Positions 26,074 through 36,475 are shown, counted from the stretch's first letter. The stretch is 64,000 nucleotides of DNA from Pseudomonadota bacterium (GCA_003247575.1 QJZC01000028.1:62001-126000), one strand, 5' to 3'. Notes: generated from the letters alone by a model not told the origin. Numbers and translations are program-made.

Positions 26074-27251
26074 CAGATGAGCTCCACGGCGAGCGCGACG
26101 GCTTCGCCTCCGCCGATACACAGGGTAGCGATACCACGGCGCTTCCCGCGGTCCTGCAGCGCGTGCAGCAGGGTCACGAGGACGCGGGCACCCGAGCAGC
26201 CGATCGGATGCCCGAGCGAGACGGCTCCACCGTGAACGTTCACGTTCTCGGGATCCAGCCCGTGTTCCTTCGTTGCGGCCATGGTCACGCCTGCGAAGGC
26301 CTCGTTGATCTCGTAGAGATCCCAGTCGGTCGGCTTCGAGTTCGTCTTCTCGTAGAGCTTGGACAGGGCGTGAACCGGCGCCAGCGTAAACCACTCCGGC
26401 TCTACCGCTGCGGAAGCGTCTGCCACGATGCGGGCCAGCTTGGGCATCCCGAGGGCATCCGCCTTGTCAGGGTGGGTCACGACCAACGCAGCGGCTCCAT
26501 CGTTGATGCTCGACGCATTGGCTGCGGTCACCGTACCCTCCTTCCCGAAGGCGGGCCGCAGGCCCCCGAAGCGCGAGGGATCCCCCCGCCCAGGCTCCTC
26601 GTCTTGATCGAAGATCACCGGGTCGCCGCGGCGCTGCGGTACCGGCACCGGCACGATCTCTTGCTTGAACTTCCCGGAGTCCGTGGCCGCCCGGGCACGC
26701 CGATACGATTCGGCAGCGAACGCGTCTTGGTCCTCGCGCGTGAACCCGTACTTGGCGGCGACCTTGTCTCCGCACGTACCCATGTGGACCTGATCGTATG
26801 GGTCCCACAGGCCGTCGTGAATCATGGAATCGATCAGCTGGCCATTGCCCATGCGGTAGCCCGAACGAGCGTTCGGCAGCAGATAGGGCGCATTGGTCAT
26901 GCTCTCCATGCCGCCGGCCACCACGATCTCCGCATCGCCGATCATCACCTCGCGCCGCGCGAACATGACCGCCTGCAGGCCGGAGCCGCAAACCTTATTG
27001 AGGGTGATCGCTCCGACTCCGACCGGTAACCCCGCCTTGATCGTGGCCTGGCGTGCCGGTGCCTGCCCAATGCCCCCGGAGAGGACATTGCCCATCAGCA
27101 CCCGATCGACCGCCGCCGGCTCGACCCCCGCTCGCTCGACCGCCGCCTTGATCGCAATGGCTCCCAGATCGGGAGCCGAGAGCGACGCTAGTCCGCCTTG
27201 AAACGAGCCGATCGCGGTTCGCGCTGCACTGGAAAGAATCACCTCTCGCAT
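26073..27251 (-). CDS. acetyl-CoA acetyltransferase (thiolase)
   Basis: The 392-residue thiolase has the N-terminal nucleophile region [16 protein letters not shown] (Cys near residue 88), the [13 protein letters not shown] motif, the [11 protein letters not shown] loop, and the C-terminal [17 protein letters not shown] with the active His, ending in [16 protein letters not shown]. It condenses two acetyl-CoA or cleaves acetoacetyl-CoA. The start ATG follows CGGAGGAACG, a good ribosome-binding site. It heads an operon with the dehydrogenase, carboxyltransferase and mutase genes. Confidence 0.95.
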   Translation of the reverse strand: MREVILSSAARTAIGSFQGGLASLSAPDLGAIAIKAAVERAGVEPAAVDRVLMGNVLSGGIGQAPARQATIKAGLPVGVGAITLNKVCGSGLQAVMFARREVMIGDAEIVVAGGMESMTNAPYLLPNARSGYRMGNGQLIDSMIHDGLWDPYDQVHMGTCGDKVAAKYGFTREDQDAFAAESYRRARAATDSGKFKQEIVPVPVPQRRGDPVIFDQDEEPGRGDPSRFGGLRPAFGKEGTVTAANASSINDGAAALVVTHPDKADALGMPKLARIVADASAAVEPEWFTLAPVHALSKLYEKTNSKPTDWDLYEINEAFAGVTMAATKEHGLDPENVNVHGGAVSLGHPIGCSGARVLVTLLHALQDRGKRRGIATLCIGGGEAVALAVELI

Positions 27252-27549
27252 CGTTCCTCCGAGATTCCCTGGCCCGCATGGACGGTCTGTCAGCCGGCAA
27301 AGCGGTGGGGAGCCTGCACGTGCGCCCCCACGGAACGGGCGGATCCGGGACGGATCACCGCCGATACTGCGAAGGCAGCTTGAGAATCACCAAAAAGTTA
27401 CACGTAGCGATCGCACGCCGGAGTCGCAAGATGCGCCTGGCGGGTGGCGGGTGGCTCGCCTCGTTGGACCCTCTCGTGCCCACGTGGCCGCATCCCTGCA
27501 ATCGGCGGCTCGACGCCGGCGCTACCGTACCGGAAGCCGCTCCTGGGCG

Positions 27550-28404
27550 TCAATCGAGGTAGCCGAGCTGCCTGGCGCGCCGCGTCCGGTGGCTCCAGTT
27601 CCGATCCATCTTCACCCAGAGCTTCAGGTGCACGGGCATTTCGAGCCACTCGGACAACCGCTTGCGGGCCTCGCTCCCGAGCTGCTTCAGCATCTGCCCC
27701 CCCTCCCCGACGACGATCCCCTTCTGGGACTCTCGCTCGACCAAAACGTTCGCACGCACTCGCAGATCCGCTCCCGTGTCCTTCCACTCTTCGACTTCCA
27801 CCGCGATCGAGTAAGGAATCTCGTCGCGATAGAGCTCGAATGCGACCTCGCGCACTTGCTCCGCCGCCAAGAAGCGCAGCGAGCGATCGGTGAGGTAGTC
27901 ATCGGGATAGAGCGCTGGCCCAATGGGAAGGTGGCGCTCGATCCCCTCGATCAGGGCCTCAAGGCCCCTTCCCTCCAATGCAGACACCTCGAAGACGCCC
28001 GCGAATCGCCCCAGCTGGGGTACGGGGCCCGGTACGGCGCGATCGCACTTGGTCCGTACCAGCAGCAGCGGGGGCGCGAGCTCCACCAACCGCTCCTCGG
28101 GAACATCCCACGAAGCTCCTGCATCGAAGAGCAGGACCCGCACGTCTGCGTCCTCCGCGGTGCGCAGCGCGGCCTCGGTCATCGAGAGATTGAAGCGCGC
28201 GCGGCCACGGTGCACGCCTGGAGTATCGCAGAGGACGAACTGAGCGCTCGGCCGGGTCAGCACCCCGATCACCCGGCCGCGCGTGGTCTGCGCACGCGCC
28301 GAGATGATCGAGAGCTTCTCTCCCAGCAGCGCGTTCATGAGCGTGGATTTTCCCGCGTTCGGACGCCCCAGCAGAGCGACGTAACCGCAACGATAGGCGC
28401 TCAT
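27550..28404 (-). CDS. era: GTPase Era
   Basis: Era is a GTPase that binds the 3' end of 16S rRNA and helps 30S assembly. The 284 residues contain G1 LGRPNAGKSTLMN, the QTTRGRVIGV switch, G3 CDTPGVH, G4 RTKCD and the C-terminal KH domain with the GEGGQMLKQLG RNA-binding loop. G4 reads TKCD rather than the standard NKxD, a small departure that is tolerated in some Era-like proteins. The ATG overlaps the rnc stop as ATGA. rnc-era is a classical gene pair. Confidence 0.94.
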   Translation of the reverse strand: MSAYRCGYVALLGRPNAGKSTLMNALLGEKLSIISARAQTTRGRVIGVLTRPSAQFVLCDTPGVHRGRARFNLSMTEAALRTAEDADVRVLLFDAGASWDVPEERLVELAPPLLLVRTKCDRAVPGPVPQLGRFAGVFEVSALEGRGLEALIEGIERHLPIGPALYPDDYLTDRSLRFLAAEQVREVAFELYRDEIPYSIAVEVEEWKDTGADLRVRANVLVERESQKGIVVGEGGQMLKQLGSEARKRLSEWLEMPVHLKLWVKMDRNWSHRTRRARQLGYLD

Positions 28405-29072
28405 CCCACGCCCAGTGCAGCGAGCGCGGAACCGGCCGCCGCTTGCTCCGCTTCGCGCTTGGAGCGACCCGAGCCATCTGCCAAGCGCTCCCCCTCGGTC
28501 TCGACGCACACGCGAAACTCGCGTGCATGATCCGGCCCCTCTGCCTCGAGCAAGCGGTACTGGGGTGCAGCTCGACCTCGCTTCTGCAACCACTCCTGTA
28601 GGCGAGTCTTGGCATCGAGTAGCTGCGAGCCGTTGGCTAGAACTGGCCGCAGCGAGCGCTCCAGGAAGTCGGCGGCGACATCCAAGCCGCCATCGAGGTA
28701 CAGCGCGCCGACGACGGCTTCGAATACGTTCGCCAGAATCGAGGGTTTCTCGTTACCGCCCGACTGCGCCTCCCCACGTCCAAGCCGGATGAAGCGTTGC
28801 AAACCGAGTTCGAGCGCAACCCGCGCCAGCGACGTTTGATTCACAGCCGCGGCGCGCGCTTGCGACAGCACCCCTTCGCGCGCATCTCGGCGCAACTCCA
28901 TGAGGAACTCCGAAACCACCAGATCGATTACGGCATCGCCCAGGAACTCGAGGCGCTCGTTCCCTCCAAGCGAGTCTCCCTCTTCATGCGCGCGCGAGCT
29001 GTGCGTCAAGGCCCGCACCAGCAGGGACCGGTCCACGAAGCTGTGGTCGAGCAGAGCCTCGAGTTCGGCCAT
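28401..29072 (-). CDS. rnc: ribonuclease III
   Basis: RNase III cleaves double-stranded RNA in rRNA precursors. The 223-residue protein has the catalytic signature NERLEFLGDAVIDLVVSEFL, the second acidic cluster NVFEAVVGALYLDGG, and a C-terminal double-stranded RNA-binding domain (TRLQEWLQKRGRAAPQY, then SKREAEQAAAGSALAAL). I chose the ATG at 29072 (MAELEALLDHSF); the frame is open further and would overlap mnmA, but that extension is not family-like. It is coupled to era by ATGA. Confidence 0.95.
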   Translation of the reverse strand: MAELEALLDHSFVDRSLLVRALTHSSRAHEEGDSLGGNERLEFLGDAVIDLVVSEFLMELRRDAREGVLSQARAAAVNQTSLARVALELGLQRFIRLGRGEAQSGGNEKPSILANVFEAVVGALYLDGGLDVAADFLERSLRPVLANGSQLLDAKTRLQEWLQKRGRAAPQYRLLEAEGPDHAREFRVCVETEGERLADGSGRSKREAEQAAAGSALAALGVG

Positions 29073-29130
29073 CACCGGAAGCGACAGACTCGGACGAACC
29101 AGCGGAGCCGACTCCGCGGCCCCCTCGCGA

Positions 29131-30213
29131 TCAGCGGAACGACTCAGCGATCCACCCTCCTCCGAGTACGCGCCGGTCGTCCGCATCGTAGACGACGGCC
29201 GCTTGGCCCCCCGCAGGAGCCCACACCTCACGCGCGAGCTGCACATGGACGCACCCCGCCGGGTCGACCGTCAGACGCGCCTCTACACTTCGATGCTGAT
29301 GGCGCACTTGCACGCGCACCTCGCCCGCAGGTACACCCCCGCCGAGCCAGCTACAGCGCTCGAGCCGTAGCCGGGTGCGCTGCAACGCATCGCGCCGGTC
29401 GACCACCACGCGGTTGCGCGCAACCTCGACACCGACCACGTACCACGGACCGTTGCCCAGACCCAGTCCGTGGCGCTGCCCCAACGTGTAGCCCGCTGCC
29501 CCCTCGTGTTCCCCGAGCACCTCCCCGGAGGCAGCCACGATCTCTCCGGTTCGCGGGGCAAGGCTCCCATCGAGACGGCCCAGGGTAGCGCGCAGGTCTC
29601 CGTCTGGGACGAAGCAGATTCCGTGGCTCTCGGGCTTCTCCGCCGTGGATAGCTCGTGCTTGCGGGCAATCTCGCGAACCTGCTCCTTCGCGAGCTCCCC
29701 AAGTGGGAAACAGAGCTCTGGTAGGATCTCTGGCGGGAGATCGAACAGGAAGTAGGTCTGATCCTTCTCGAGGTCGCACGCCCGATAGAGCCCTAGACTC
29801 CCATCCGGCAAACTCTCGAGTCGTGCATAGTGCCCCGTGGCTACACCCACCCCGCCGAGTGCACGCGCGCGTCGCAACAACACATCGAACTTGAGCACGC
29901 GATTGCATGGCACGCACGGGATCGGAGTCCGCCCGGCAGCGTAGTCCGCGACGAAGGGCTCGATCACGGCCTCGCGAAAGCGGTCCCGATAGTTCGCCGT
30001 ATAGTGCCGGATGCCGAGGCGTTCAGCGACGGCACGCGCGTCCTCCACCTCGGGCAGCCCGCAGCAGCGCGAGCGCGTGGAGCTGGCTCCCGAATCTTCG
30101 ACGCCCCCGAGGTCCATCGTGACCCCGATGACCTCGTCTCCGCGCTCTCGGAGCAGCGCAGCCGCCACCGACGAGTCCACGCCACCACTCATCGCAACCA
30201 CCCACCGGCTCAC
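29131..30213 (-). CDS. mnmA: tRNA-specific 2-thiouridylase
   Basis: MnmA makes 2-thiouridine at wobble U34 of Lys, Glu and Gln tRNAs. The 360-residue protein has the PP-loop [15 protein letters not shown], the catalytic Cys in [13 protein letters not shown], the second Cys in [11 protein letters not shown], and the [12 protein letters not shown] motif. The GTG start overlaps the stop codon of the cysteine desulfurase gene as GTGA, so sulfur donor and thiolase are translated together. That coupling suggests that the desulfurase feeds MnmA, which is inference. Confidence 0.96.
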   Translation of the reverse strand: MSRWVVAMSGGVDSSVAAALLRERGDEVIGVTMDLGGVEDSGASSTRSRCCGLPEVEDARAVAERLGIRHYTANYRDRFREAVIEPFVADYAAGRTPIPCVPCNRVLKFDVLLRRARALGGVGVATGHYARLESLPDGSLGLYRACDLEKDQTYFLFDLPPEILPELCFPLGELAKEQVREIARKHELSTAEKPESHGICFVPDGDLRATLGRLDGSLAPRTGEIVAASGEVLGEHEGAAGYTLGQRHGLGLGNGPWYVVGVEVARNRVVVDRRDALQRTRLRLERCSWLGGGVPAGEVRVQVRHQHRSVEARLTVDPAGCVHVQLAREVWAPAGGQAAVVYDADDRRVLGGGWIAESFR

Positions 30214-31355
30214 GCTTGCGCCTCGCGCACGCGCGCGACGAGGCGCGGCAGCCGTTCGATCAGGGTATCGATCTCGTGTGCGCGGGTGTTCCAACCGAGG
30301 CTGATCCGAAGCGCACTCGCGCTGCGCGCACTCGGAAGCCCCATCGCGAGCAACACGTGCGAGGGCTCGGTCGAGCCAGCATGGCAGGCCGAGCCAGCAG
30401 ACACCGCGATCCCCTCCAGATCGAGTGCTTCGACCAGCGCGTCTCCAGGGGCACCGGGAAAGGAGACGTTCAGAACATGCGGCGCGACATGACGCGTGGA
30501 GCCGTTTCGGTGCACATTGGGAATGCGCTTCTCGATCTCGGCATAGAGCCAGTCACGCTGCCGTTCGAGCAGCCCGTTCGCGCCCAACTGTCGATCGAGC
30601 TCGGCGCAAGCCGCACCGAAGCCCACGATTCCGAGAACGTTCTCCGTACCGGCCCGCCTTCCCCGCTCCTGTCCCCCACCCTCGATCAGCGGCCGCACGT
30701 GCTGTCCCGGGGCGACGTACAACGCGCCCACGCCCTGGGGGCCGCCGAGCTTGTGCGCAGAGAAGGATGCGAAATCGATCGGCATGCGATCGAGTGCGAG
30801 CGGAACCCGGCCGAGCGCCTGCACGGCGTCGGTGTGGAATGCAACGCCCGCGGCGCGCGCACGCTCCCCGAGCGCCTGGAGCGGCTGGATCACGCCGGTC
30901 TCATTGTTCACCCACATGACACTCGCCATTAGGACGTGCTCTCCGAGGGCAGCCTCGAAGCGGTCCGGATCGAGGAGACCATCGCTCTCGACCGGCAGCT
31001 GCACGATGCGCAGCCCGCTCTCGCGCAGACGCGTGCAGGCACTGAGCACAGAAGTGTGTTCGGTCGTGCAAGTGAGAACGGTGTCGCGCGCGCTCGACTT
31101 CCAACTGGCGACCTGCGCGATCGCACTGGCGTTGGCCTCGGTCGCACCGCTGGTGAAGATCACCTGGTCGGGTGCGCAGCCGAGCGCGCTCGCAAGCTGC
31201 CCGCGCGCAGCTCGGATGCAGGAACGCGCCTCGGCGCCCGCAAAGTGAACGCTCGAGGGATTCCCGAGCGGACGCTCGATACAGCTTCGGAGTGCAAGGA
31301 TCACCTCCGGCCGTAGGGGCGCACTCGCATTGTAATCCAGGTAGATCCGGGACAT
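30210..31355 (-). CDS. cysteine desulfurase, NifS/IscS-like
   Basis: This PLP enzyme moves sulfur from cysteine to acceptors. The 381 residues open with [15 protein letters not shown]. They carry the [12 protein letters not shown] cofactor loop, the Lys in [28 protein letters not shown], and the mobile Cys in [17 protein letters not shown]. The loop follows the group with a short SGSAC sequence. No iscU or iscR is nearby; the gene is coupled to mnmA instead, so a dedicated role in tRNA thiolation is likely. Confidence 0.93.
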   Translation of the reverse strand: MSRIYLDYNASAPLRPEVILALRSCIERPLGNPSSVHFAGAEARSCIRAARGQLASALGCAPDQVIFTSGATEANASAIAQVASWKSSARDTVLTCTTEHTSVLSACTRLRESGLRIVQLPVESDGLLDPDRFEAALGEHVLMASVMWVNNETGVIQPLQALGERARAAGVAFHTDAVQALGRVPLALDRMPIDFASFSAHKLGGPQGVGALYVAPGQHVRPLIEGGGQERGRRAGTENVLGIVGFGAACAELDRQLGANGLLERQRDWLYAEIEKRIPNVHRNGSTRHVAPHVLNVSFPGAPGDALVEALDLEGIAVSAGSACHAGSTEPSHVLLAMGLPSARSASALRISLGWNTRAHEIDTLIERLPRLVARVREAQA

Positions 31356-31364
31356 CTTCGAAGC

Positions 31365-32270
31365 TTAGCCCGCCTGGCGCCTGGATTCCTGCGCCGCCCC
31401 ACTCTTGCTCCACTCCTGAGAGCCTCTCTCGAGCGCGAGCGCGATCCCCTCGGCGCCGATCAAGACGACCAGCCAGGACGTGTAGATCCAGATGAGGAGG
31501 ATGGGCAGCTGCGCCAGGGCGCCGTAGATCGCGTGGTAGCTCGCAAAGGCGAACTGCAGCTCGAGAAACGCCATCTGCAGCAGCTGAAAGGCAACCGAGG
31601 CCAGCCCTGCAGCGAGCAGCGGAAGCCGGAGCGGCAGGGTCCGATTCGGCATCCAGGCGTAGATCAGCACGAAGCCGAAGAAGCTCGACAGCCACGGGAG
31701 CGCGAATAGCCCGAGTGTGGTCGCCCCCGAACTGAGCTCACTGCCAAGGAGCATGGGCAGCAGCTGCGGACGTTTGAGGAGGGCCTGAATCGCTACGCTC
31801 GAGCTCACGATGCCGACCCCGAGGACGAGCATGCACATAAACTCGATCAGCCGTTGCCACAGCTTGCGCACCTGCGGCGCAGCAAAAATGTGGTTCAGGG
31901 TGCGCTCGACGTTGCTCAACATCGACCAGGCGGCAAGCGCCAGTCCGAGGGCACCGGCGCCACCGATCGAGCGCGCATTCGCGCGCCCCACATAGGCCAG
32001 TAGCGACCGCAAGGACTCCTCGTCCAGCATCGGGAGCTGCTCTCGTAGGAATGGCCCCAGACTCGTGCCGAAGCCGGCTTCCTTGAGCGCGGCGAGCAGA
32101 ATCGCGAGCAAGGGCACCAAGGTCAGGACGGTCCTGTACGCCAGCGCCGCAGCGCGCATCTGCATCTCGTGCTCTCGCATCGCCCGCACCAACTGAGCCA
32201 TTCGCGACGCCGCGACGGCACCGCGGAGGCGCAGGCAGACGTCTCGGAGGCTCGTGTCTGTCTCGGCCAC
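31365..32270 (-). CDS. YihY/BrkB-type inner-membrane protein
   Basis: The 301-residue protein has about six membrane helices (for example TVLTLVPLLAILLAAL, LIEFMCMLVLGVGIV, LFALPWLSSFFGFVLIYAW and LPILLIWIYTSWLVVLIGAEG). The family signature near the N-terminus is RAAALAYRTVLTLVPLLA. Function of the family is unsettled; it is not RNase BN. I chose the GTG at 32270 because a GGGGGAG ribosome-binding site precedes it. An internal ATG at 32201 would leave 278 residues. It is divergent from the MacAB-like operon. Confidence 0.85.
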   Translation of the reverse strand: MAETDTSLRDVCLRLRGAVAASRMAQLVRAMREHEMQMRAAALAYRTVLTLVPLLAILLAALKEAGFGTSLGPFLREQLPMLDEESLRSLLAYVGRANARSIGGAGALGLALAAWSMLSNVERTLNHIFAAPQVRKLWQRLIEFMCMLVLGVGIVSSSVAIQALLKRPQLLPMLLGSELSSGATTLGLFALPWLSSFFGFVLIYAWMPNRTLPLRLPLLAAGLASVAFQLLQMAFLELQFAFASYHAIYGALAQLPILLIWIYTSWLVVLIGAEGIALALERGSQEWSKSGAAQESRRQAG

Positions 32271-32345
32271 TCCTGTCTCCCCCAGACGACAGGCTAACGG
32301 TTCGGCCACCTGCTGCACGCGCTCCCGAACAGCTATCCTGCGGGC

Positions 32346-33095
32346 ATGCACTCGCTCTCGGCCCGCTCCACGCCGGACCCAGCCCCCAGCGCGGCAGCTC
32401 CGGTCATCCGAACTCGAGCTCTCCGGCGGGAATATGCGCTCGGATCCGCGCTCGTCCTCGCTCTGCAGGGTGTCGACTTGGAGATCGAGCCGGGGGAGTT
32501 CGTGGCGATCATGGGTCCCTCGGGCTCGGGCAAGTCCACGTTGATGAACATTCTGGGCTGCCTGGACCCGCCGACCTCCGGCGACTACTGGCTGAGTGGA
32601 ACCGCGGTGAGCTCCCTGGACGACGCCCAGCTGGCGCACATTCGCAATCGCGAGATCGGATTCGTCTTCCAGACGTTCCACCTGCTTCCGCGCTCCACGG
32701 CGCTGCGCAACGTAGAGGTGCCGCTCATGTACGCGGGCGTGCGCACGCGCGAGCGCCGCGCGCGCGCCACCGAGGCGCTCGAACGCCTCGGTCTCTCCGA
32801 CCGGATGCACCACCTGCCGGGGCAGCTCTCCGGCGGCCAGCGTCAACGCGTCGCGATCGCGCGCGCGCTGGTCACCGAACCGAGTCTCGTGCTCGCCGAC
32901 GAACCGACCGGAAACCTCGACTCGCAAACGAGTGACGAGATCCTCGAACTCTTCGAGAGCCTACACGCTCGAGGTGAGACGATCGTGCTGGTCACGCACG
33001 AGCACGAAGTCGCAGCTCGTGCGAGACGTCGAATCGACATGCGCGACGGTAGGATCGAGCGGGACGTGAGGCAGCCGCAGGAGCCCCGACGATGA
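32346..33095 (+). CDS. ABC transporter ATP-binding protein, MacB/LolD type
   Basis: The 249-residue ATPase has Walker A in [13 protein letters not shown], the family feature [15 protein letters not shown], the Q-loop [11 protein letters not shown], the signature [15 protein letters not shown], Walker [15 protein letters not shown] and the switch His in LVTHEHEVA. It starts a three-gene operon with an adaptor and a permease and overlaps the adaptor gene by ATGA. In this layout the ATPase and permease of a MacB are separate chains. Confidence 0.93.
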   Translation: MHSLSARSTPDPAPSAAAPVIRTRALRREYALGSALVLALQGVDLEIEPGEFVAIMGPSGSGKSTLMNILGCLDPPTSGDYWLSGTAVSSLDDAQLAHIRNREIGFVFQTFHLLPRSTALRNVEVPLMYAGVRTRERRARATEALERLGLSDRMHHLPGQLSGGQRQRVAIARALVTEPSLVLADEPTGNLDSQTSDEILELFESLHARGETIVLVTHEHEVAARARRRIDMRDGRIERDVRQPQEPRR

Positions 33096-34288
33096 CGGCG
33101 CGCAGGGTCACCGCCGCACTCGCGCTCTCGCTCGCACTCGCTGGCTGCGAAGCCCCGCCAGAGCGTCCCAGCTACCGTGCGCTCGAAGTGGAGCGACGCG
33201 ACATCGTGCTGGGCGCCGAGGCCGCCGGAGTGATCGAACCCCTCCTCACGGTCGAGGTGAAATCGAAGGCCTCGGGCGAGATCCTCGAGATTCCAGTCGA
33301 GACCGGCACGCGCGTCGAACGAGGAGCTCTTCTGGTACGCATCGATCCCCGCCAGCCCCGCAATCTGGTCAGCTTGGCGCGCGCAGACCTCGAAGCAGCG
33401 CGAGCCCGCCTCTCGCTGGCGAAGCAGCAGGCACAGCGCTCCGAGAAGCTGTTCGAGCGCGAGTCCATCGCGGAGACGCAGGTCGAGCAGGCACGTCTGG
33501 AAGCTGCGAACGCGAAGGCGGCGGTCGTGCGGGCCCGGGTCACTCTCGAGAACGCTGAGATCCAGCTCGAAGATACTCAGGTCGACGCCCCCATCACGGG
33601 GACGGTGATCCAGAAGAACGTCGAGGCGGGTCAGGTCATCTCGTCTCCCACACAAGATGTATCCGGCGGCACGATCCTGCTCCAGATGGCGGATCTTTCG
33701 ACCGTGTCCGTGCGCACCTTGGTCGACGAGACGGACATCGGTCGCATCGAGCCTGGCGTCGGCGCGCGGGTCTCCGTGGCGGCGTATCCGGACCGGGAAT
33801 TCGAAGGCTCGGTCGTCAAGATCGAGCCACAGGCGATCACGGAGCAGAACGTCACCATGTTTCCCGTCCGCGTTCAGCTGGAGAACCCCGAGGGTCTGCT
33901 GCGACCGGGCATGAACTGCAACGTCGAAATCCGGGTGGCCGAGCGCAGAGACGCTCTGGCGGTACCCAACGCCGCCTTGGTTCCCACCAGCGACGCGGCA
34001 ACGCTCTCGAGCCTGGTCGGAGCGGAGCCGCCTGCCCGTCGCGATGTCGCGAGCGCATCGCAGTTCATCGTGTTCGTGCGAACGGAGGCGGGGCTGCCGC
34101 TCGCAACCCCGATTCGCACGGGAATCACGGACCTCGACTACACCGAGGTTCTCTCCGGACTGAGCGAGGGCGACGAGGTTCTGCTCGTGCCGAGCGGGGG
34201 TCTCGTGCGATCCCAGGATCAGTTCCTCGAGCGAATCCAGCGAGTAACGGGTGGCGGCATCCCCGGGATGCGGCAGAGGCGGCGCTGA
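33092..34288 (+). CDS. periplasmic adaptor lipoprotein, MacA/HlyD family
   Basis: The 398-residue protein starts with a lipoprotein signal ([18 protein letters not shown], with Cys as the lipidation site). It then has a biotinyl-lipoyl half ([19 protein letters not shown]), a coiled-coil hairpin ([21 protein letters not shown], then [19 protein letters not shown]), the returning lipoyl half ([21 protein letters not shown]) and beta-barrel domains ([17 protein letters not shown]). It links the inner-membrane transporter to an outer-membrane channel, which is not encoded here. The start and stop overlap the flanking genes by 4 bases and 1 base. Confidence 0.92.
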   Translation: MTARRVTAALALSLALAGCEAPPERPSYRALEVERRDIVLGAEAAGVIEPLLTVEVKSKASGEILEIPVETGTRVERGALLVRIDPRQPRNLVSLARADLEAARARLSLAKQQAQRSEKLFERESIAETQVEQARLEAANAKAAVVRARVTLENAEIQLEDTQVDAPITGTVIQKNVEAGQVISSPTQDVSGGTILLQMADLSTVSVRTLVDETDIGRIEPGVGARVSVAAYPDREFEGSVVKIEPQAITEQNVTMFPVRVQLENPEGLLRPGMNCNVEIRVAERRDALAVPNAALVPTSDAATLSSLVGAEPPARRDVASASQFIVFVRTEAGLPLATPIRTGITDLDYTEVLSGLSEGDEVLLVPSGGLVRSQDQFLERIQRVTGGGIPGMRQRRR

Positions 34289-35505
34289 TGCACGGCGTGA
34301 CCGATAGCCTGGTCATCGCACTGGAATCGATCTGGGCGAACGCGCTGCGGGCGAGTCTCACGATCCTTGGCATCGTGATTGGCGTGGCCGCAGTGATCGC
34401 GATGGTCGCCGTCGGCAATGGGGCGCAGCGCGCGGTCGAGGAGCAGATCGCGGCGCTCGGCGCCGAGCTGCTCACCGTATATCCGGGCCAATCCTATCGG
34501 CATGGCGTCGCGAGCACCGATCGCATCGCGCTGACGAGCCGAGACGCAACCGCCTTGGCGCGAGAGTCAGACCTGATCGTCGACGTGCTGCCCGAACTCC
34601 AGAGCTCGCTCCAAGTCAAGTTCGCCAACCAGAACATCAACACATCGGTCGTGGGCACCACGCCGAACTTCTTGCCGCTGCGGGACTTCGAGGTGGAACA
34701 CGGTCGCATGTTCACCCAGGGCGACGGACGCGCACGGCATCGCTACGCCGTCCTCGGGGCCGAGATCCCTCGGCTTCTCGAAACGGATGCCCCGGCTCTC
34801 GTCGGCGAGACCCTCTACATTCGTGGAATTCCGTTCGAGGTGATCGGCGTGCTGGCAGAGAAGGGCTCCGACGGAGGTTGGCAGAATCCGGACGAGCAAC
34901 TCTTGATCCCTCTCGAGACCGCGCAGCTACGAGTCTTCGGCACCGATCGCCTGCGCTCGATCAGCCTACGCATGGCTCCCTCGCTAGCCGAACAGCAGGG
35001 GATGGTCGAGATCGAGCGAATCCTACGCCGGGAACACGGAATCCTTCCGGGCCAGGAGAATGACTTCCGCATCCGCAATCGCCAGGACATCTTGTCGACG
35101 CAGCAGGAGACCTCGCGTGTCTTCGCCTACCTGCTGGCAAGCATCGCGGCCATCAGCCTGATCGTAGGGGGCATCGGGATCATGAACATCATGCTGGTGT
35201 CGGTCACCGAGCGCACACGCGAGATTGGAATCCGCAAGGCCCTCGGTGCAACCCGCTTCGCGATCCTGCGCCAGTTCTTGATCGAGGCACTCTTGCTCTG
35301 CCTAGCCGGTGGAGCCCTCGGCATCTTGTTCGGGTGGGCAGGTGCGGAAGCGATCTCGCACTTCGCCGGTTGGAGCACCTGGGTTTCACCCGAAGCGGTG
35401 CTCGTTGCGTTCACGTTCGCGGGCGCGGTCGGTCTCGTATTCGGAATCTGGCCCGCTCGCCGGGCAGCGAACCTAAATCCCGTCGACGCGTTGCGCTACG
35501 AGTAG
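34288..35505 (+). CDS. ABC transporter permease, MacB family
   Basis: The 405-residue permease has one N-terminal helix (LRASLTILGIVIGVAAVIAM), a large periplasmic MacB core domain, and three C-terminal helices (LLASIAAISLIVGGIGIMNI, EALLLCLAGGALGILF and LVAFTFAGAVGLVFGIWPA). The coupling region TERTREIGIRKALGA and the terminal motif ARRAANLNPVDALRYE are the family hallmarks. Together with the adaptor it would export a peptide, lipid or macrolide-like substrate; the substrate is unknown. Its last 33 bases overlap the end of comEA on the other strand. Confidence 0.94.
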   Translation: MHGVTDSLVIALESIWANALRASLTILGIVIGVAAVIAMVAVGNGAQRAVEEQIAALGAELLTVYPGQSYRHGVASTDRIALTSRDATALARESDLIVDVLPELQSSLQVKFANQNINTSVVGTTPNFLPLRDFEVEHGRMFTQGDGRARHRYAVLGAEIPRLLETDAPALVGETLYIRGIPFEVIGVLAEKGSDGGWQNPDEQLLIPLETAQLRVFGTDRLRSISLRMAPSLAEQQGMVEIERILRREHGILPGQENDFRIRNRQDILSTQQETSRVFAYLLASIAAISLIVGGIGIMNIMLVSVTERTREIGIRKALGATRFAILRQFLIEALLLCLAGGALGILFGWAGAEAISHFAGWSTWVSPEAVLVAFTFAGAVGLVFGIWPARRAANLNPVDALRYE

Positions 35506-36009
35506 CTCCAAGGACACCGCACAGGCCGGGTCCTCGGGCCCCACAAACAGGGACTCGCGCACCGCACGGAAGGTCGCCGGCCCGATACCCGGAACACGTT
35601 CGAGCTCGAGCACATCTCGAAACGGGCCCTCGGCTTCGCGGAATGCGACGATGCTCCGTGCTCTAGCAGGACCGATTCCGGAGATCGCCTCGAGATCGAC
35701 GACCGCTGCTCGGTTCAGTGAAATCGGTAGATCGAGCAGTTGCCGGAGCTGACCGGATAGCTCTCCACACTCGCACGGAACCTCCCCTCGCTCGGTATCG
35801 AGGCCACATTCCGCGGATGCGCTGGACGCGACCGCGAACCAGGCACGCGGAGCATCCGGTTCGACGGAGCGCAGCAGGAGCAAGCAGGCGACCGGCAACC
35901 AAAGGATCGCCCGAACCGCATCCGAGCGAACCACACGCGGTCGATCGAAACGCGGCAGCATTCCCCCGTCGGGCAGCCGCGGGACCGCACGCGCCCCTTC
36001 GTCACGCAT
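35473..36009 (-). CDS. ComEA-like helix-hairpin-helix protein
   Basis: The 178-residue protein has a single membrane anchor (AVRAILWLPVACLLLL) near residues 30-48. A Cys-containing linker follows (three Cys in ECGLDTERGEVPCECGE). Two helix-hairpin-helix motifs then occur (VDLEAISGIGPARARSIVAF and LELERVPGIGPATFRAVRE). ComEA binds incoming DNA in the periplasm during transformation. The ATG at 36009 overlaps the tsaE stop by 8 bases. The cysteine cluster is unusual and might allow disulfides. No comEC gene is in the window, so natural competence is not established. Confidence 0.85.
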   Translation of the reverse strand: MRDEGARAVPRLPDGGMLPRFDRPRVVRSDAVRAILWLPVACLLLLRSVEPDAPRAWFAVASSASAECGLDTERGEVPCECGELSGQLRQLLDLPISLNRAAVVDLEAISGIGPARARSIVAFREAEGPFRDVLELERVPGIGPATFRAVRESLFVGPEDPACAVSLELLVAQRVDGI

Positions 36010-36475
36010 CCCCGGACGCCAGGGCAGCCGCCAGTCCGCGTCCGCGCTCTCCTCTCGGCTGCAGCTCGATCCGCCGACCCTCGCTCGGCAGAATCTCGAT
36101 ACGAATATCGAGCCGATCCGGGGGCAGCTGACTCGGCCAACGTTCACCCCACTCCACCACGACCACGGCGGCACCATCCAGCAGATCGTCGAAGCCGAGG
36201 TCGAACAAGCGCGCCTCGTTCTCGATGCGGTAGAAGTCAGCGTGCCGCAAGGGCACACGCCCAGGATACTCACCGACCAACGTAAACGTCGGGCTCGTCA
36301 CGGGCACGCTCGGGTCGACCCCCAATCCGGTCGCAATCCCCTGCACCAAGCACGTCTTCCCTGCTCCCAGAGGGCCCGACAGGCATAGCGTATCGCCCGG
36401 CCCCAGCAACGCGCCGAGTCGCTCGCCCAGCGCGAGCGTGTCACGAAGATCAGAACAGTGAAACGAGGGGGCCAT
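36002..36475 (-). CDS. tsaE: tRNA threonylcarbamoyladenosine synthesis ATPase
   Basis: TsaE is the ATPase of the TsaBDE complex that makes t6A37 in ANN-decoding tRNAs. The 157 residues contain Walker A LSGPLGAGKTCLVQG, the SPTFTLVGEY motif, HADFYRIE and the acidic VVVVEWGERWP motif. It overlaps the upstream nnrDE gene by 26 bases and comEA by 8, so the three are translated as a block. Confidence 0.96.
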   Translation of the reverse strand: MAPSFHCSDLRDTLALGERLGALLGPGDTLCLSGPLGAGKTCLVQGIATGLGVDPSVPVTSPTFTLVGEYPGRVPLRHADFYRIENEARLFDLGFDDLLDGAAVVVVEWGERWPSQLPPDRLDIRIEILPSEGRRIELQPRGERGRGLAAALASGDA

